From positions 42,848-106,847 of the forward strand of contig NZ_JACZKG010000063.1 of the NCBI RefSeq assembly GCF_014860165.1: a DNA stretch of 64,000 nucleotides. Reading direction: 5' to 3'. The DNA comes from Devosia sp. Lineage in GTDB: Bacteria; Pseudomonadota; Alphaproteobacteria; Rhizobiales; Devosiaceae. A program made the position numbers and the translations under genes. This document shows positions 42,355-51,277 of this stretch, piece after piece. Numbering within the stretch: the stretch's first letter is position 1; each line of letters begins with the position of its first letter. The notes beneath the pieces were generated by a model. That model was not told the origin of the DNA and made no database searches. It was given only the letters and a program-made list of their open reading frames with translations.

Positions 42355-43278
42355 ATGAAACTGCGACCAATCATCGTGGGAGGGATGGCGCTTGCCTTGG
42401 CGCTGGCCGGCCCCGCCCTGTCGGCCGACCCCATCAAGATCGGCTTCATCACCAAGTTCCCGGTGGAGTTCTTCTCCACCATGGAGGAGGCGGCCAAGGC
42501 CTATGCCATTGCCAATCCTGACGTAGAAATCATCTACGGTCAGGGCGCTTCGGGCACCGATATCGAGGGGCAGATTGCCCTTATCGAATCCATGGTCACC
42601 CAGGGTGTGCAGGGCATCGCCCTGACCCCGGTCGATCCAACCGTCGCCCCGGCACTCGACCGGGCCATCGAAGCGGGCGTCAAGATCGTCCTCATGGACA
42701 ACGACATTCCCGACTGGCTGGGCAAGACGGCCCTTGCCACCACCGACAACTACAATGCCGGCAAGATCGCGGGCGAATATCTCAAGACAGTGCTCAAGGA
42801 TGGCGACACGCTCGGCATTCTGGAGGGCGTGCCCGGGGTTCCGGCCCTGGATGATCGCGTCACCGGCATGCTCAAGGGTCTTGCCGGCGGACCTGACGTC
42901 CAGATCGTCGGCAAGGGTGCCACCAACTGCACCCAGGAACTCGGCGTTTCCGCCGCCGAGGATCTGCTGACGGCCAACCCTGATCTCAAGGCCATCTATG
43001 CCGCCTGCGGCCCGCCGGCTGTCGGCGCCGCCCAGGCGATCGAGAATGCCGGCATCGCCAATGACGCCATCGTGCTGGTCGGCTTCGACGCCTGCTGCGG
43101 CGAGCTCGACAAGATCGTGTCCGGCCAGGAAGACGCCACCGTGGCCCAGTTCCCGGCCAAGATGGGTGAACTCGGCGTCGATGCACTGGTCCGTGCCATC
43201 CGCGGCGAAGAGGTCGAGGTGCTGGTCGACACCGGCGCTGGTCTCGTCACCGCCGACAACGTCGCCGACTTCCAGTAG
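42355..43278 (+). CDS. Sugar ABC transporter binding protein (family PBP1)
   Basis: A 307-residue binding protein. Signal peptide about residues 1-23 (ending ALSA). The body has IKIGFITKFPVEFFSTMEEA, IEGQIALIESMVTQGVQGIA and VGFDACCGELD. Three Cys in the C-terminal half are unusual for the family. The sugar is unknown; the LacI repressor and zinc dehydrogenase nearby suggest a polyol or aldose. Confidence 0.9.
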   Translation: MKLRPIIVGGMALALALAGPALSADPIKIGFITKFPVEFFSTMEEAAKAYAIANPDVEIIYGQGASGTDIEGQIALIESMVTQGVQGIALTPVDPTVAPALDRAIEAGVKIVLMDNDIPDWLGKTALATTDNYNAGKIAGEYLKTVLKDGDTLGILEGVPGVPALDDRVTGMLKGLAGGPDVQIVGKGATNCTQELGVSAAEDLLTANPDLKAIYAACGPPAVGAAQAIENAGIANDAIVLVGFDACCGELDKIVSGQEDATVAQFPAKMGELGVDALVRAIRGEEVEVLVDTGAGLVTADNVADFQ

Positions 43279-43285
43279 CCAATCG

Positions 43286-43308
43286 CGGGGGGCCGGCTCG
43301 GCCCCCCG
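43286..43308 (+). terminator. Hairpin after binding-protein gene
   Basis: CGGGGGGCCG (43286-43295) pairs perfectly with CGGCCCCCCG (43299-43308) around GCT, between the binding-protein and dehydrogenase genes. Intercistronic structure likely. Confidence 0.5.
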
Positions 43309-43330
43309 TCGCCACTTCAGGACATGCAAG

Positions 43331-44350
43331 ATGAGCTTTGTTGACGCGCTAGAATGCAGCGAACCAGGGACCTTGCGGCTGGTGCGCCGTCCGGCGCCGG
43401 TCAGGGGCCCAGGGGAAATCCTCGTCCGTCCGCGCCGGGTCGGCATTTGCGGCACGGACTATCACATCTTCGAGGGCAAGCACCCCTTCCTCAACTATCC
43501 CCGTGTCATGGGGCATGAACTGGCGGTGGAGGTTGTCGAGGCCCCCGAAGATTCGGACTTTTCGTCCGGCGATATTGCCGTGGTCAATCCATACCTGTCC
43601 TGCGGCACCTGCATTGCCTGCCGCCGCGGCAAACCCAATTGCTGCACCCGGATCGAGGTGCTGGGCGTCCATCGCGACGGGGGCATGACCGAGCTGCTCA
43701 GCTTGCCAGCCGTCAACCTGGTGCGCTCCGAAGGGCTGAGCCTCGACGCCTGCGCGGCCGTGGAATTCCTCGCCATCGGCGCGCATGCCGTGCGTCGGTC
43801 CCGGATGCAGGCGGGCGACCATGCGCTGGTCGTCGGCGCCGGACCGATCGGACTTGGCGCTGCCTTGTTCGCGGCGCGCAGCGGCGCTTCCCTGACAATC
43901 ATGGATCGCGATCCCGAGCGGCTGGCGGCAGCCACCGCCATGCTTGGCAGTGTCACGGCCGTCGTCGCCGATTCCGATGCCGACGCCCGGATTGCCGAAC
44001 TGACTGGCGGGGACGGCTACGATATCGTGTTGGACGCCACGGGCAACCTGCAGTCCATCCAGGCTGGTTTCAGCAGCGTCGCTCATGGCGGAACCTATGT
44101 CCTGATCAGCGTGGTCAAGGGCGACGTCAGCTTCACCGATGCCGAATTCCACCGCCGGGAAATGTCGCTGCTGGGCAGCAGGAACGCGATGGCCGAGGAC
44201 TTCTCTGCCGTCATCGCTGCCATCAGGGCAGGGGCAATTCCCGTCGATGCATTGATTACGCACCGCACCTCCCTTGCCGACGCCGCCGACAACCTCCCGC
44301 GCTGGGCGGTCCAGAAGCAGGGGCTCGTCAAGGCCCTCATCGAACTCTGA
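43331..44350 (+). CDS. Zinc-dependent MDR alcohol/polyol dehydrogenase
   Basis: A 339-residue dehydrogenase. Catalytic zinc region VGICGTDYHIFEGKH and GHE; structural zinc loop with four Cys in SCGTCIACRRGKPNCC; nucleotide site VVGAGPIGLGAALFA. It resembles sorbitol or L-idonate/threonine dehydrogenases. Placed just after a sugar importer, it probably oxidises the imported polyol or sugar. The ATG at 43331 is chosen because the longer frame overlaps the binding-protein gene. Confidence 0.88.
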   Translation: MSFVDALECSEPGTLRLVRRPAPVRGPGEILVRPRRVGICGTDYHIFEGKHPFLNYPRVMGHELAVEVVEAPEDSDFSSGDIAVVNPYLSCGTCIACRRGKPNCCTRIEVLGVHRDGGMTELLSLPAVNLVRSEGLSLDACAAVEFLAIGAHAVRRSRMQAGDHALVVGAGPIGLGAALFAARSGASLTIMDRDPERLAAATAMLGSVTAVVADSDADARIAELTGGDGYDIVLDATGNLQSIQAGFSSVAHGGTYVLISVVKGDVSFTDAEFHRREMSLLGSRNAMAEDFSAVIAAIRAGAIPVDALITHRTSLADAADNLPRWAVQKQGLVKALIEL

Positions 44351-44352
44351 GG

Positions 44353-44388
44353 CGCCTCCCGCTGCCCCACCATCGCCGCCGGGAGGCG
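44353..44388 (+). terminator. Hairpin after dehydrogenase gene
   Basis: CGCCTCCCG (44353-44361) pairs with CGGGAGGCG (44380-44388) right after the dehydrogenase stop. Probable partial terminator before the regulator gene. Confidence 0.4.
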
Positions 44389-44447
44389 TCGCGCAGGTAT
44401 GGTCGACAGGCGCGGCGCGCTATATTAGCACGCGAAACAGGTGTGCC

Positions 44448-45335
44448 ATGAAGAGTGACACGGTTTACAAGGCTGCGTTCAACGACATGCTGCAATTGCT
44501 GGCCACGTCCAGCGTCGGCGTCGCCCTGCCGCCTGAACACGACCTGAGCCGCCATCTGGGGGTCAGCCGGACGACGGTCCGCAAGGTGCTCCTGGAAATG
44601 GCTGCGCGCGGATTCGTGGCCGGCGAGGGGCGTAGTCGGACCCTTGCGCATATGCCGCCGGAATCGGCGCGTTTTTCCGATGCCGAGACGCAGTCCACGT
44701 CCAGCCAGGTTGAGCGGCAGTTCATGGAGTGGATGCTGCGGGGCGATACCAAGCCGGGCACGCTCATCAACGAACTCGAGCTGGCCCGACTGTTCGGCGT
44801 GGGCACCACGGGCATTCGCGAATTCCTCAATCGCTTCCAGCGCTTCGGACTCATCGAGAGACGTCCCAATGCCGGCTGGCTGTTCAAGGGCTTCACCGAG
44901 GACTTCGCCATCGAGCTGTTCGAGATCCGCGAGATGTTCGAGATGCGCTCTGCCCTCGCCTTTGCGGAACTGCGCCCTGCAGCACCAATCTGGTCCCGCC
45001 TCAGGGCCATCGAACGGGAGCACCACGAACTGCTGGGCGAGATCGACGAGCGGTTCCACGACTTCTCCGACCTGGACAATCGCTTCCACCGGCTGGTGAA
45101 CTCGGCCGTGCCGAACCGCTTCATCGACGATTTCTACGACATCATCACCTTCATCTTTCACTACCACTACCAGTGGAACAAGCGCGACGAGCGGCATCGC
45201 AACGAAGTCGCCATCAACGAGCATCTGGCCTACATCGCCGCCCTGTTCAGCCGTGACCGCGACCAGGTGAGGGCGGCGTGCAATCGGCACCTGTCTTCCG
45301 CCAGAATGACCATGCTGCGTTCTTTCGGCCGATAG
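44448..45335 (+). CDS. GntR/FCD regulator with two predicted winged-helix domains
   Basis: A 295-residue regulator. A first GntR-like winged helix occupies about residues 5-65 (LPPEHDLSRHLGVSRTTVRK). A second lies at about 88-145 (INELELARLFGVGTTGIREF). Only then comes the helical FCD ligand domain, with DLDNRFHRLVN and NEVAINEHLAYI. Normal FadR-type proteins have one DNA-binding domain and about 230-250 residues. The first domain matches the HTH consensus better. Probably regulates the surrounding sugar genes. Confidence 0.85.
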   Translation: MKSDTVYKAAFNDMLQLLATSSVGVALPPEHDLSRHLGVSRTTVRKVLLEMAARGFVAGEGRSRTLAHMPPESARFSDAETQSTSSQVERQFMEWMLRGDTKPGTLINELELARLFGVGTTGIREFLNRFQRFGLIERRPNAGWLFKGFTEDFAIELFEIREMFEMRSALAFAELRPAAPIWSRLRAIEREHHELLGEIDERFHDFSDLDNRFHRLVNSAVPNRFIDDFYDIITFIFHYHYQWNKRDERHRNEVAINEHLAYIAALFSRDRDQVRAACNRHLSSARMTMLRSFGR

Positions 45336-45506
45336 CCGCCCGCGATGGGCTGCCCGGCAACCGACCTGCAAATGCTTGGCGACCTGCGGCAGGATGGGGT
45401 CTTGGGAACCGACCCAACAATGTGATCTATGAATACCGAGCTCCACTGTTCCGCGCCGTCTGGCCGCGGAACAAGGGCCGGCGCACCAAACGCTGGATAC
45501 GATCGC

Positions 45507-46796
45507 ATGGAAACGGCCACAATCGCCGGACTGCCACAGCCCTCTCGACTGCAGTCGGACCGCCTTAATCGCTCTTGCTTCTGCATAACGCTCGACCGCG
45601 AGGCCCTGCGGGATGCCGCGGCGCGCGAGGTGGGCGGCGGCGGGTTCTGGGACGATTTCGTCAAGACGCGCCCGCACCTCTTCTCCAACGTCCCGGTTTT
45701 TCTGCCGCCCGAGGATCTGGCCTTGATGGCCAGTATCGTCTCCGCCATCGAGGCCGCCGCCGGTCTCCCCGAATACCAGAGGGTATCGCTCGGCTGGGCT
45801 CCCCCTATAGCCATCCCCGACCACGGACCGGTCGGTGCGCTCATGGGCTACGACTTCCACCTGGGTTCAGACGGCCCAAAGCTGATCGAGGTCAATACCA
45901 ACGCCGGCGGTGCATTCCTCAACGCCATTCTGGCCAGGGCACAACGGGCCTGCTGTGCCGAAGTCGAGCGGGGTTTTGATCTGCGCCGGCCCGACACCTT
46001 CGAAGCTGCTGTTGTCGGGATGTTCCAGGGCGAATGGCAGCGGCAGCGCGGCGAAGCGGTGTTGCGGCGCATCGCGATCGTCGATGACCGACCGCAGGAC
46101 CAGTATCTTTACCCCGAATTCATCCTCGCCCGGCAGCTCTTGCTCCGCGCTGGAATCGATGCCGTCATCGCAGATCCGGCGGACCTGATCTACGCCGATG
46201 GTGTCATCAAATTTGACGGCCTGGATATCGATCTCGTCTACAACCGGCTCGTGGATTTCTCGCTCCAGCTGCCCGAGCATCTGGCGATGCGGCAGGCCTA
46301 TGAGGATGGCACTGTTGTCGTTACGCCCAACCCGCACAACCACGCGCTCCTGGCGGACAAGCGCAACCTGATCTTGCTGTCCGACCGCGAGGCGCTTGCC
46401 CGCTGGGGCCTTGAAGCCAAGCATGTCGAAGCTCTCGCCGGCGTTCCCAACACCCGGCTGGTCACGCTTGAGAATGCCGACATGTTCTGGGCCCAACGCA
46501 ATGGCCTGTTCTTCAAGCCCACTTCGGGCCATGGCAGCAAGGCGGTCTACCGTGGCGACAAGGTCACCAAGGGGGTCTGGGCGCAGATTGTGCAAGGGGA
46601 CTACGTCGCGCAGTCCTTCGCGGCGCCCGGGGAGCGGATGATCGAGGTCGACGGTGTGCAGGTCGCACGCAAGATGGACGTTCGCCTCTACACCTATGGC
46701 GGGCAGGTGCTGCTGGCCGCCGCACGCCTCTATCAAGGGCAGACGACCAATTTCCGGACCCCGGGTGGCGGCTTCGCTCCCGTGCTGACGGCCTAG
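45507..46796 (+). CDS. Uncharacterised ATP-grasp-like protein
   Basis: A 429-residue protein, or 455 if the ATG at 45429 is used; neither start has a good ribosome binding site. Features suggest an ATP-grasp ligase: LIEVNTNAGGAFLN near residue 130, LFFKPTSGHGSKAVYRGDK near 335, and a C-terminal RKMDVRLYTYGGQVLLAAAR, where Arg, Asp and other residues could bind Mg-ATP. No signal peptide. I cannot name a substrate. It follows the double-winged-helix regulator and is convergent with nadE. Confidence 0.65.
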   Translation: METATIAGLPQPSRLQSDRLNRSCFCITLDREALRDAAAREVGGGGFWDDFVKTRPHLFSNVPVFLPPEDLALMASIVSAIEAAAGLPEYQRVSLGWAPPIAIPDHGPVGALMGYDFHLGSDGPKLIEVNTNAGGAFLNAILARAQRACCAEVERGFDLRRPDTFEAAVVGMFQGEWQRQRGEAVLRRIAIVDDRPQDQYLYPEFILARQLLLRAGIDAVIADPADLIYADGVIKFDGLDIDLVYNRLVDFSLQLPEHLAMRQAYEDGTVVVTPNPHNHALLADKRNLILLSDREALARWGLEAKHVEALAGVPNTRLVTLENADMFWAQRNGLFFKPTSGHGSKAVYRGDKVTKGVWAQIVQGDYVAQSFAAPGERMIEVDGVQVARKMDVRLYTYGGQVLLAAARLYQGQTTNFRTPGGGFAPVLTA

Positions 46797-46829
46797 CTTG
46801 GCACCAACCGGGGCTGCTCGCGCACCCGC

Positions 46830-47693
46830 CTAGGGCAGGGGAACCACCGGCAGCGCGCGCTTGTGCATGGTGCCTGCATGGACCTGCAGGATGCGTGCGC
46901 GCGCCGCTTCGTCGATCGGGCGGCCCTCAAGAAAATCGTCGATCTGCTCGTAGGTGACGCCATAGGCGTCTTCGTCGGGACGGAGCGGCGCCAGGTTCTC
47001 GAGATCGGCTGTTGGGACCTTGCCGACCAGGTCGGGCGGCGCACCCAGATGGGAAGCCAGCGCGCGAACGCGCCGCTTGTTGAGACCGGACAGCGGCAGG
47101 ATATCGGCCGCGCCGTCGCCGAACTTGGTGAAGAAGCCCATCAGCGCCTCGGCCGCGTGATCGGTGCCGATGACCAGCCCCCGCGTGGCGCCCGCTATGG
47201 CGAATTGGGCGATCATGCGCTGCCGCGCCTTGATATTGCCCAGGATGAAGTCCTCCCGGCCCGCATCGCCGATCATGAGGCCCCCCAGCTTGAGCGCCGC
47301 GAGCATGGCGTCGGCGGCCGGCTTGATGTCGACAGTGAGCACCTGGTCGGCGCCAATGGTGTCCAGGGCCCGCTGCGCGTCGCTTTCATCGGCCTGCACG
47401 CCATAGGGCAGTCGCACGGCGATGAACCTGGCCTCGTATCCGGACTGGCGAAGCTCCCCGACGGCGCGTTGTGCCAAGAGCGCCGCTGTGAGCGAATCCA
47501 CGCCGCCGCTGATGCCGAGCACATAGGTTGTGAGACCCGAATCCCGCAGATAGGTCCCAAGGAATTCGGTGCGCCGACGCGCCTCGAGCGCCGCGTCGAA
47601 AACGGCGCTGACACCCAGGCTCTCGATGATTTCTTGCTGTTCCGTCAATGCCGACCCCGCCACAAATCCCATGCTGCCCACCAGCGGTGCCAT
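46830..47693 (-). CDS. nadE: Ammonia-dependent NAD+ synthetase
   Basis: A 287-residue NadE. It converts nicotinate adenine dinucleotide to NAD+ with ATP and ammonia in the cytoplasm. The pyrophosphatase loop ISGGVDS is at residues 61-67; GNIKARQRM and [19 protein letters not shown] are family hallmarks. There is no glutaminase domain, so it is the short ammonia-dependent form. The start is uncertain (in-frame Mets at 47693 and 47672, no clear ribosome binding site). It stands alone between sugar clusters. Confidence 0.93.
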   Translation of the reverse strand: MAPLVGSMGFVAGSALTEQQEIIESLGVSAVFDAALEARRRTEFLGTYLRDSGLTTYVLGISGGVDSLTAALLAQRAVGELRQSGYEARFIAVRLPYGVQADESDAQRALDTIGADQVLTVDIKPAADAMLAALKLGGLMIGDAGREDFILGNIKARQRMIAQFAIAGATRGLVIGTDHAAEALMGFFTKFGDGAADILPLSGLNKRRVRALASHLGAPPDLVGKVPTADLENLAPLRPDEDAYGVTYEQIDDFLEGRPIDEAARARILQVHAGTMHKRALPVVPLP

Positions 47694-47738
47694 GCCGCAA
47701 GCGTCCCGTCCAGAGCCCGCGCTGGACAGCGGAAGGCG

Positions 47739-48956
47739 CTAGCGGGCATTTCCCCCCCGGACGGCGGACAGGGCCTGGCTGCCATTCATGAAGTAGCGAT
47801 CAAACAGCGGGCTGGTCGCGGCGCCGATGGCGCGCGCATTGCCCCCGACCACGCCCGCTTCGATGCGGGGCGCGATCAGTCCGCGCATATCCTGGTTGAC
47901 CAGGTAGCGCCGCGTGCGCTCGACCAGCGCCTGCTTGACTGGCTCGGGGAAGGCGCCGTCAATCAGGATTGCCTCGAAATCGATGACCGCACAGACCGAC
48001 AGGCTCGCCTTGGCCAGTTCCTGCGCGGTCTGGCCCAGCCAGGGCTCGACAAAGCGGCTGAGCCGGCTCCAATCTTGCGGCTGGCTCCACAGCTCCTGCG
48101 GGTCGATGCCGAATTCGGCGAGGCGCGTCTCCAACAGGTGGATCGAGGCGGTGTCGATCAGTTGCTGGCTTTCGCCATGTGGACCAAAGCTGCGCAATGA
48201 GCCCAGGGCGCCGGCATTGCCCTGGTGCCCCTGATAGACCGAGTGATTGAGCACCACGCCACCGCCAATAAAGGCGCCGACGAAGAAATAGGCGTAGTCG
48301 CGGAATTCCTTGCCGCGACCATAGATGTGCTCGGCCTGGCAGCCCGCCGTGGCATCGTTGACGACGCTGACCGGCAAGTCGGTGAAGCGCGCCAGTTCGG
48401 CGTGGAAATCCACGTCCTTCCAGGAAATGAACTCCTCGGTTGTAGCGCCGACCAGGTCATTCCATTTCCACAGCTCGAACGGGGTGGCGATGCCGACGCC
48501 GCAGATGCGGCCGATTTCGGCCGGTGTACAGCGGGTCAGGATCGATGCCATGCCGTCTTCGACAAAGCGCAGAATGGGCTCGGGCATGGGATATTTGTAG
48601 TGCAGCTGCAACTGGTCGCGGACCGTGCCGCGAAAATCGGTGAGCAGCAGCACGGTGCTGCGCCGGCCGATCTTGCAGCCAAAGGACAGCACACCGCCTT
48701 CGGCCAGGCTCATCGGTACCGATGGCTTGCCGACCTTGCCCTTGATCGGCATGCCGCGGCTGAGCAGGCCCTCTGATTCCATCTCGCGCAGGATGATCGA
48801 CACCGTCTGCGGCGAGAGATTGGCCATGCGCGCCAGATCGCTGCCAGCGGTGGGGCCGTTGCGCTGCAGCAAGGTGAGCAGCAGCCGTTCGTTATAGTCG
48901 CGAACGCCACTCTGGTTCACACCGCTGCTGAGGGATCGGATGATTGTTGGGCCCAT
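47739..48956 (-). CDS. ROK-family transcriptional regulator (FrcR-like)
   Basis: A 405-residue regulator. A winged helix at about residues 17-75 (SDLARMANLSPQTVSIILRE) precedes a ROK sugar-kinase-like domain. The zinc-binding CXCG cluster of active ROK kinases is not present; the corresponding part reads HQGNAGALGS. It is therefore a sensor rather than an enzyme. The frame extends upstream, but the ATG complementary to 48954-48956 is the natural start. It is divergent from frcB, as in rhizobial frc clusters. Confidence 0.88.
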   Translation of the reverse strand: MGPTIIRSLSSGVNQSGVRDYNERLLLTLLQRNGPTAGSDLARMANLSPQTVSIILREMESEGLLSRGMPIKGKVGKPSVPMSLAEGGVLSFGCKIGRRSTVLLLTDFRGTVRDQLQLHYKYPMPEPILRFVEDGMASILTRCTPAEIGRICGVGIATPFELWKWNDLVGATTEEFISWKDVDFHAELARFTDLPVSVVNDATAGCQAEHIYGRGKEFRDYAYFFVGAFIGGGVVLNHSVYQGHQGNAGALGSLRSFGPHGESQQLIDTASIHLLETRLAEFGIDPQELWSQPQDWSRLSRFVEPWLGQTAQELAKASLSVCAVIDFEAILIDGAFPEPVKQALVERTRRYLVNQDMRGLIAPRIEAGVVGGNARAIGAATSPLFDRYFMNGSQALSAVRGGNAR

Positions 48957-49000
48957 GCGGGCAACATAGTGGGAGCTTCGACGAGGCGGAAGGCAGATAA

Positions 49001-49019
49001 ATAAATAAAGTAGATTTAT
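49001..49019. promoter_or_regulatory. AT-rich quasi-palindrome, candidate ROK operator
   Basis: ATAAATAAA-G-TAGATTTAT matches its reverse complement at 7 of 9 positions per arm, in an otherwise GC-rich genome. It lies between the divergent ROK and frcB genes. ROK regulators such as NagC and XylR bind similar A/T-rich palindromes. Confidence 0.45.
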
Positions 49020-49127
49020 ATATTGACGAGGGGGTTTGAACTGGCCACCATAGGGGCGTCCAATCAGCGATAGGCCAGCGAGAGAGCGGGGAGGAGCCCA
49101 GTTCCACGTCGGCCAAAGGGAGAGAAA

Positions 49128-50141
49128 ATGAACAAGCTGCTTCTGAGCACGGCACTGTGCCTTGCCGTCCTTTCGGTTCCCGCCATGGCGCAGGAGGTCT
49201 CGGCCTGCCTGATCACCAAGACCGACACCAACCCCTTCTTCGTCAAGATGCGCGAAGGCGCCGAAGCCAAGGCCGCCGAACTCGGCGTGGCGCTCAAGTC
49301 CTTCGCTGGCAAGGTGGATGGCGACCATGAAACCCAGGTTGCCGCTATCGAAACCTGCATTGCCGATGGCGCCAAGGGTATCCTGATCACCGCATCGGAC
49401 ACGTCAGCCATTGTCCAGGCCGTGCAGCAGGCGCGTGATGCTGGCCTGCTTGTCATCGCGCTCGATACGCCGCTGACCCCCGGCGATGCCGCCGACGCCA
49501 CCTTCGCCACCGACAATTTCATTGCCGGTGAACTGATCGGCAAGTGGGCCGCCGGCACGCTGGGCGCCGAAGCCGCCAATGCCAAGATCGCCATGCTCGA
49601 CCTCGCCGTCAGCCAGCCGACCGTCGACGTGCTGCGCGACCAGGGGTTCCTGCAGGGCTTCGGCATCGACCTGGGCGACCCCAACAAGTGGGGCGACGAA
49701 AGCGATCCGCGTATCGTTGGCCATGACGTCACTGCCGGCAATGAGGAAGGCGGCCGCAAGGCCATGGAAAACCTGCTCGCCAAGGATCCCATGATCAACG
49801 TGGTCTACACGATCAATGAGCCGGCCGCGGCGGGCGCTTATGAAGCGCTCAAGTCAATCGGTCGCGAGAATGACGTGCTGATCGTTTCGGTCGACGGCGG
49901 CTGCCCCGGCGTCGCCAACGTCAAGGATGGCGTCATCGGTGCGACTTCCCAGCAATACCCGCTCGACATGGCGGCGCTGGGCGTCGAGGCTATCAAGACC
50001 TGGGCTGATAACGGCAGCAAGCCGAGCCCGACCGAAGGCAAGGATTTCTTCGACACCGGAGTCAGGCTGGTGACCGACGCGCCGGTCGATGGCGTGGAGT
50101 CCATTGACACCGCCAAGGGCACGGAGCTCTGCTGGGGCTAA
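49128..50141 (+). CDS. frcB: Fructose-type ABC transporter binding protein FrcB
   Basis: A 337-residue binding protein. Signal peptide about residues 1-20 (ending AMA). The mature start [19 protein letters not shown], the stretch [17 protein letters not shown] and the C-terminus [14 protein letters not shown] match what I recall of rhizobial FrcB almost block for block. Captures fructose, and in rhizobia also ribose and mannose, in the periplasm. First gene of frcBCA; no FrcK-type kinase follows here. Confidence 0.9.
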   Translation: MNKLLLSTALCLAVLSVPAMAQEVSACLITKTDTNPFFVKMREGAEAKAAELGVALKSFAGKVDGDHETQVAAIETCIADGAKGILITASDTSAIVQAVQQARDAGLLVIALDTPLTPGDAADATFATDNFIAGELIGKWAAGTLGAEAANAKIAMLDLAVSQPTVDVLRDQGFLQGFGIDLGDPNKWGDESDPRIVGHDVTAGNEEGGRKAMENLLAKDPMINVVYTINEPAAAGAYEALKSIGRENDVLIVSVDGGCPGVANVKDGVIGATSQQYPLDMAALGVEAIKTWADNGSKPSPTEGKDFFDTGVRLVTDAPVDGVESIDTAKGTELCWG

Positions 50142-50164
50142 GGTCCGGCTTGTCTGACAGACAT

Positions 50165-50191
50165 GAGGGGCGGACCGCGCGTTCGCCCCTC
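50165..50191 (+). terminator. Hairpin between frcB and frcC
   Basis: GAGGGGCG (50165-50172) pairs with CGCCCCTC (50184-50191). Intercistronic structure just before the frcC ribosome binding site. Confidence 0.4.
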
Positions 50192-50215
50192 GCTTAGCAA
50201 CTGGGAGGAGAACCC

Positions 50216-51277
50216 ATGTCGAGCGAATCCGATCTGGACGCGGCCAATGTCGCGCGCTCAGAAACCGTCGCCACTTTCGATCATGAGCCGACAGGCCCGC
50301 TGTCGCGGCTCCAGCATGCGCTGCATAGCTCGCCCTCGCTGGTGCCTTTGATCGTCCTGGTGCTGTCGGTTGCCATTTTTGGTGCGCTGCTCGGCGGCAA
50401 GTTCTTTTCCACCTTCGCGCTGACGCTGATCCTGCAGCAGGTGGCCATTGTCGGCATCGTGGGCGCAGCGCAATCGCTGGTCATCCTGACCGCCGGCATC
50501 GACCTGTCGGTCGGCGCCATCATGGTGCTGAGCTCGGTCATCATGGGCCAGTTCACCTTCCGCTACGGCTTGCCGCCGGCTGTGGCCATTGCCATCGGCC
50601 TGGCCGTGGGCACGATGGTCGGCTTCATCAATGGCTGGCTGATCGCGCGCATCAAGCTGCCGCCTTTCATCGTGACCCTGGGCGTGTGGCAGATAGCGCT
50701 GGCCGCCAATTTCCTCTATTCCGGCAACGAGACCATCCGCGCCCAGGAAATCGAGACCAACGCCCCGCTGCTGCAGTTTTTCGGGCAGACCATCAATTTC
50801 GGCGGCGCGGTCTTCACCTATGGCGTGATCTTCTTCGTGCTGCTGGTGTTGCTCCTGGCCTATGTGCTGCGCCACACCGCCTGGGGCCGCCATGTCTATG
50901 CCGTGGGCGATGACGCCGACGCGGCCGAACTCTCGGGCGTCAACACCAGGAAAGTGCTGATCTCGGTCTATATGCTCTCGGGCCTCATCTGCGCCTTTGC
51001 CGGCTGGGCCCTGATCGGCCGTATCGGCTCTGTGTCGCCGACCTCGGGCCAGTCGGCCAATATCGAGAGCATCACCGCCGTGGTGATCGGGGGCATCTCA
51101 CTGTTCGGCGGACGCGGCTCGATCCTAGGCATGCTGTTTGGCGCGCTCATCGTCGGCGTCTTCTCGCTCGGCCTGCGCCTGCTCGGCGCCGATGCGCAAT
51201 GGACTTACCTGCTGATCGGCGCGCTCATCATTGCCGCTGTGGCGGTAGACCAGTGGATCAGAAAGGTATCGGTCTGA
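50216..51277 (+). CDS. frcC: Fructose-type ABC transporter permease FrcC
   Basis: A 353-residue permease. A polar N-terminal tail of about 40 residues precedes the helices. LTAGIDLSVGAIMVLSSVIM near residue 90 and VVIGGISLFGGRGS near the end are family signatures. It follows GGGAGGAG and its TGA overlaps the frcA ATG (TGATG). Forms the channel for the frcB ligand. Confidence 0.9.
   Translation: MSSESDLDAANVARSETVATFDHEPTGPLSRLQHALHSSPSLVPLIVLVLSVAIFGALLGGKFFSTFALTLILQQVAIVGIVGAAQSLVILTAGIDLSVGAIMVLSSVIMGQFTFRYGLPPAVAIAIGLAVGTMVGFINGWLIARIKLPPFIVTLGVWQIALAANFLYSGNETIRAQEIETNAPLLQFFGQTINFGGAVFTYGVIFFVLLVLLLAYVLRHTAWGRHVYAVGDDADAAELSGVNTRKVLISVYMLSGLICAFAGWALIGRIGSVSPTSGQSANIESITAVVIGGISLFGGRGSILGMLFGALIVGVFSLGLRLLGADAQWTYLLIGALIIAAVAVDQWIRKVSV

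Noticed and set aside
46863..48200. 445-codon plus-strand open frame
   Set aside because: Antisense to nadE and the ROK regulator gene, both strongly supported.
47739..48956. ROK protein as the missing fructokinase
   Set aside because: It has an N-terminal winged helix and lacks the Cys cluster of ROK kinases, so a regulator is the better call.
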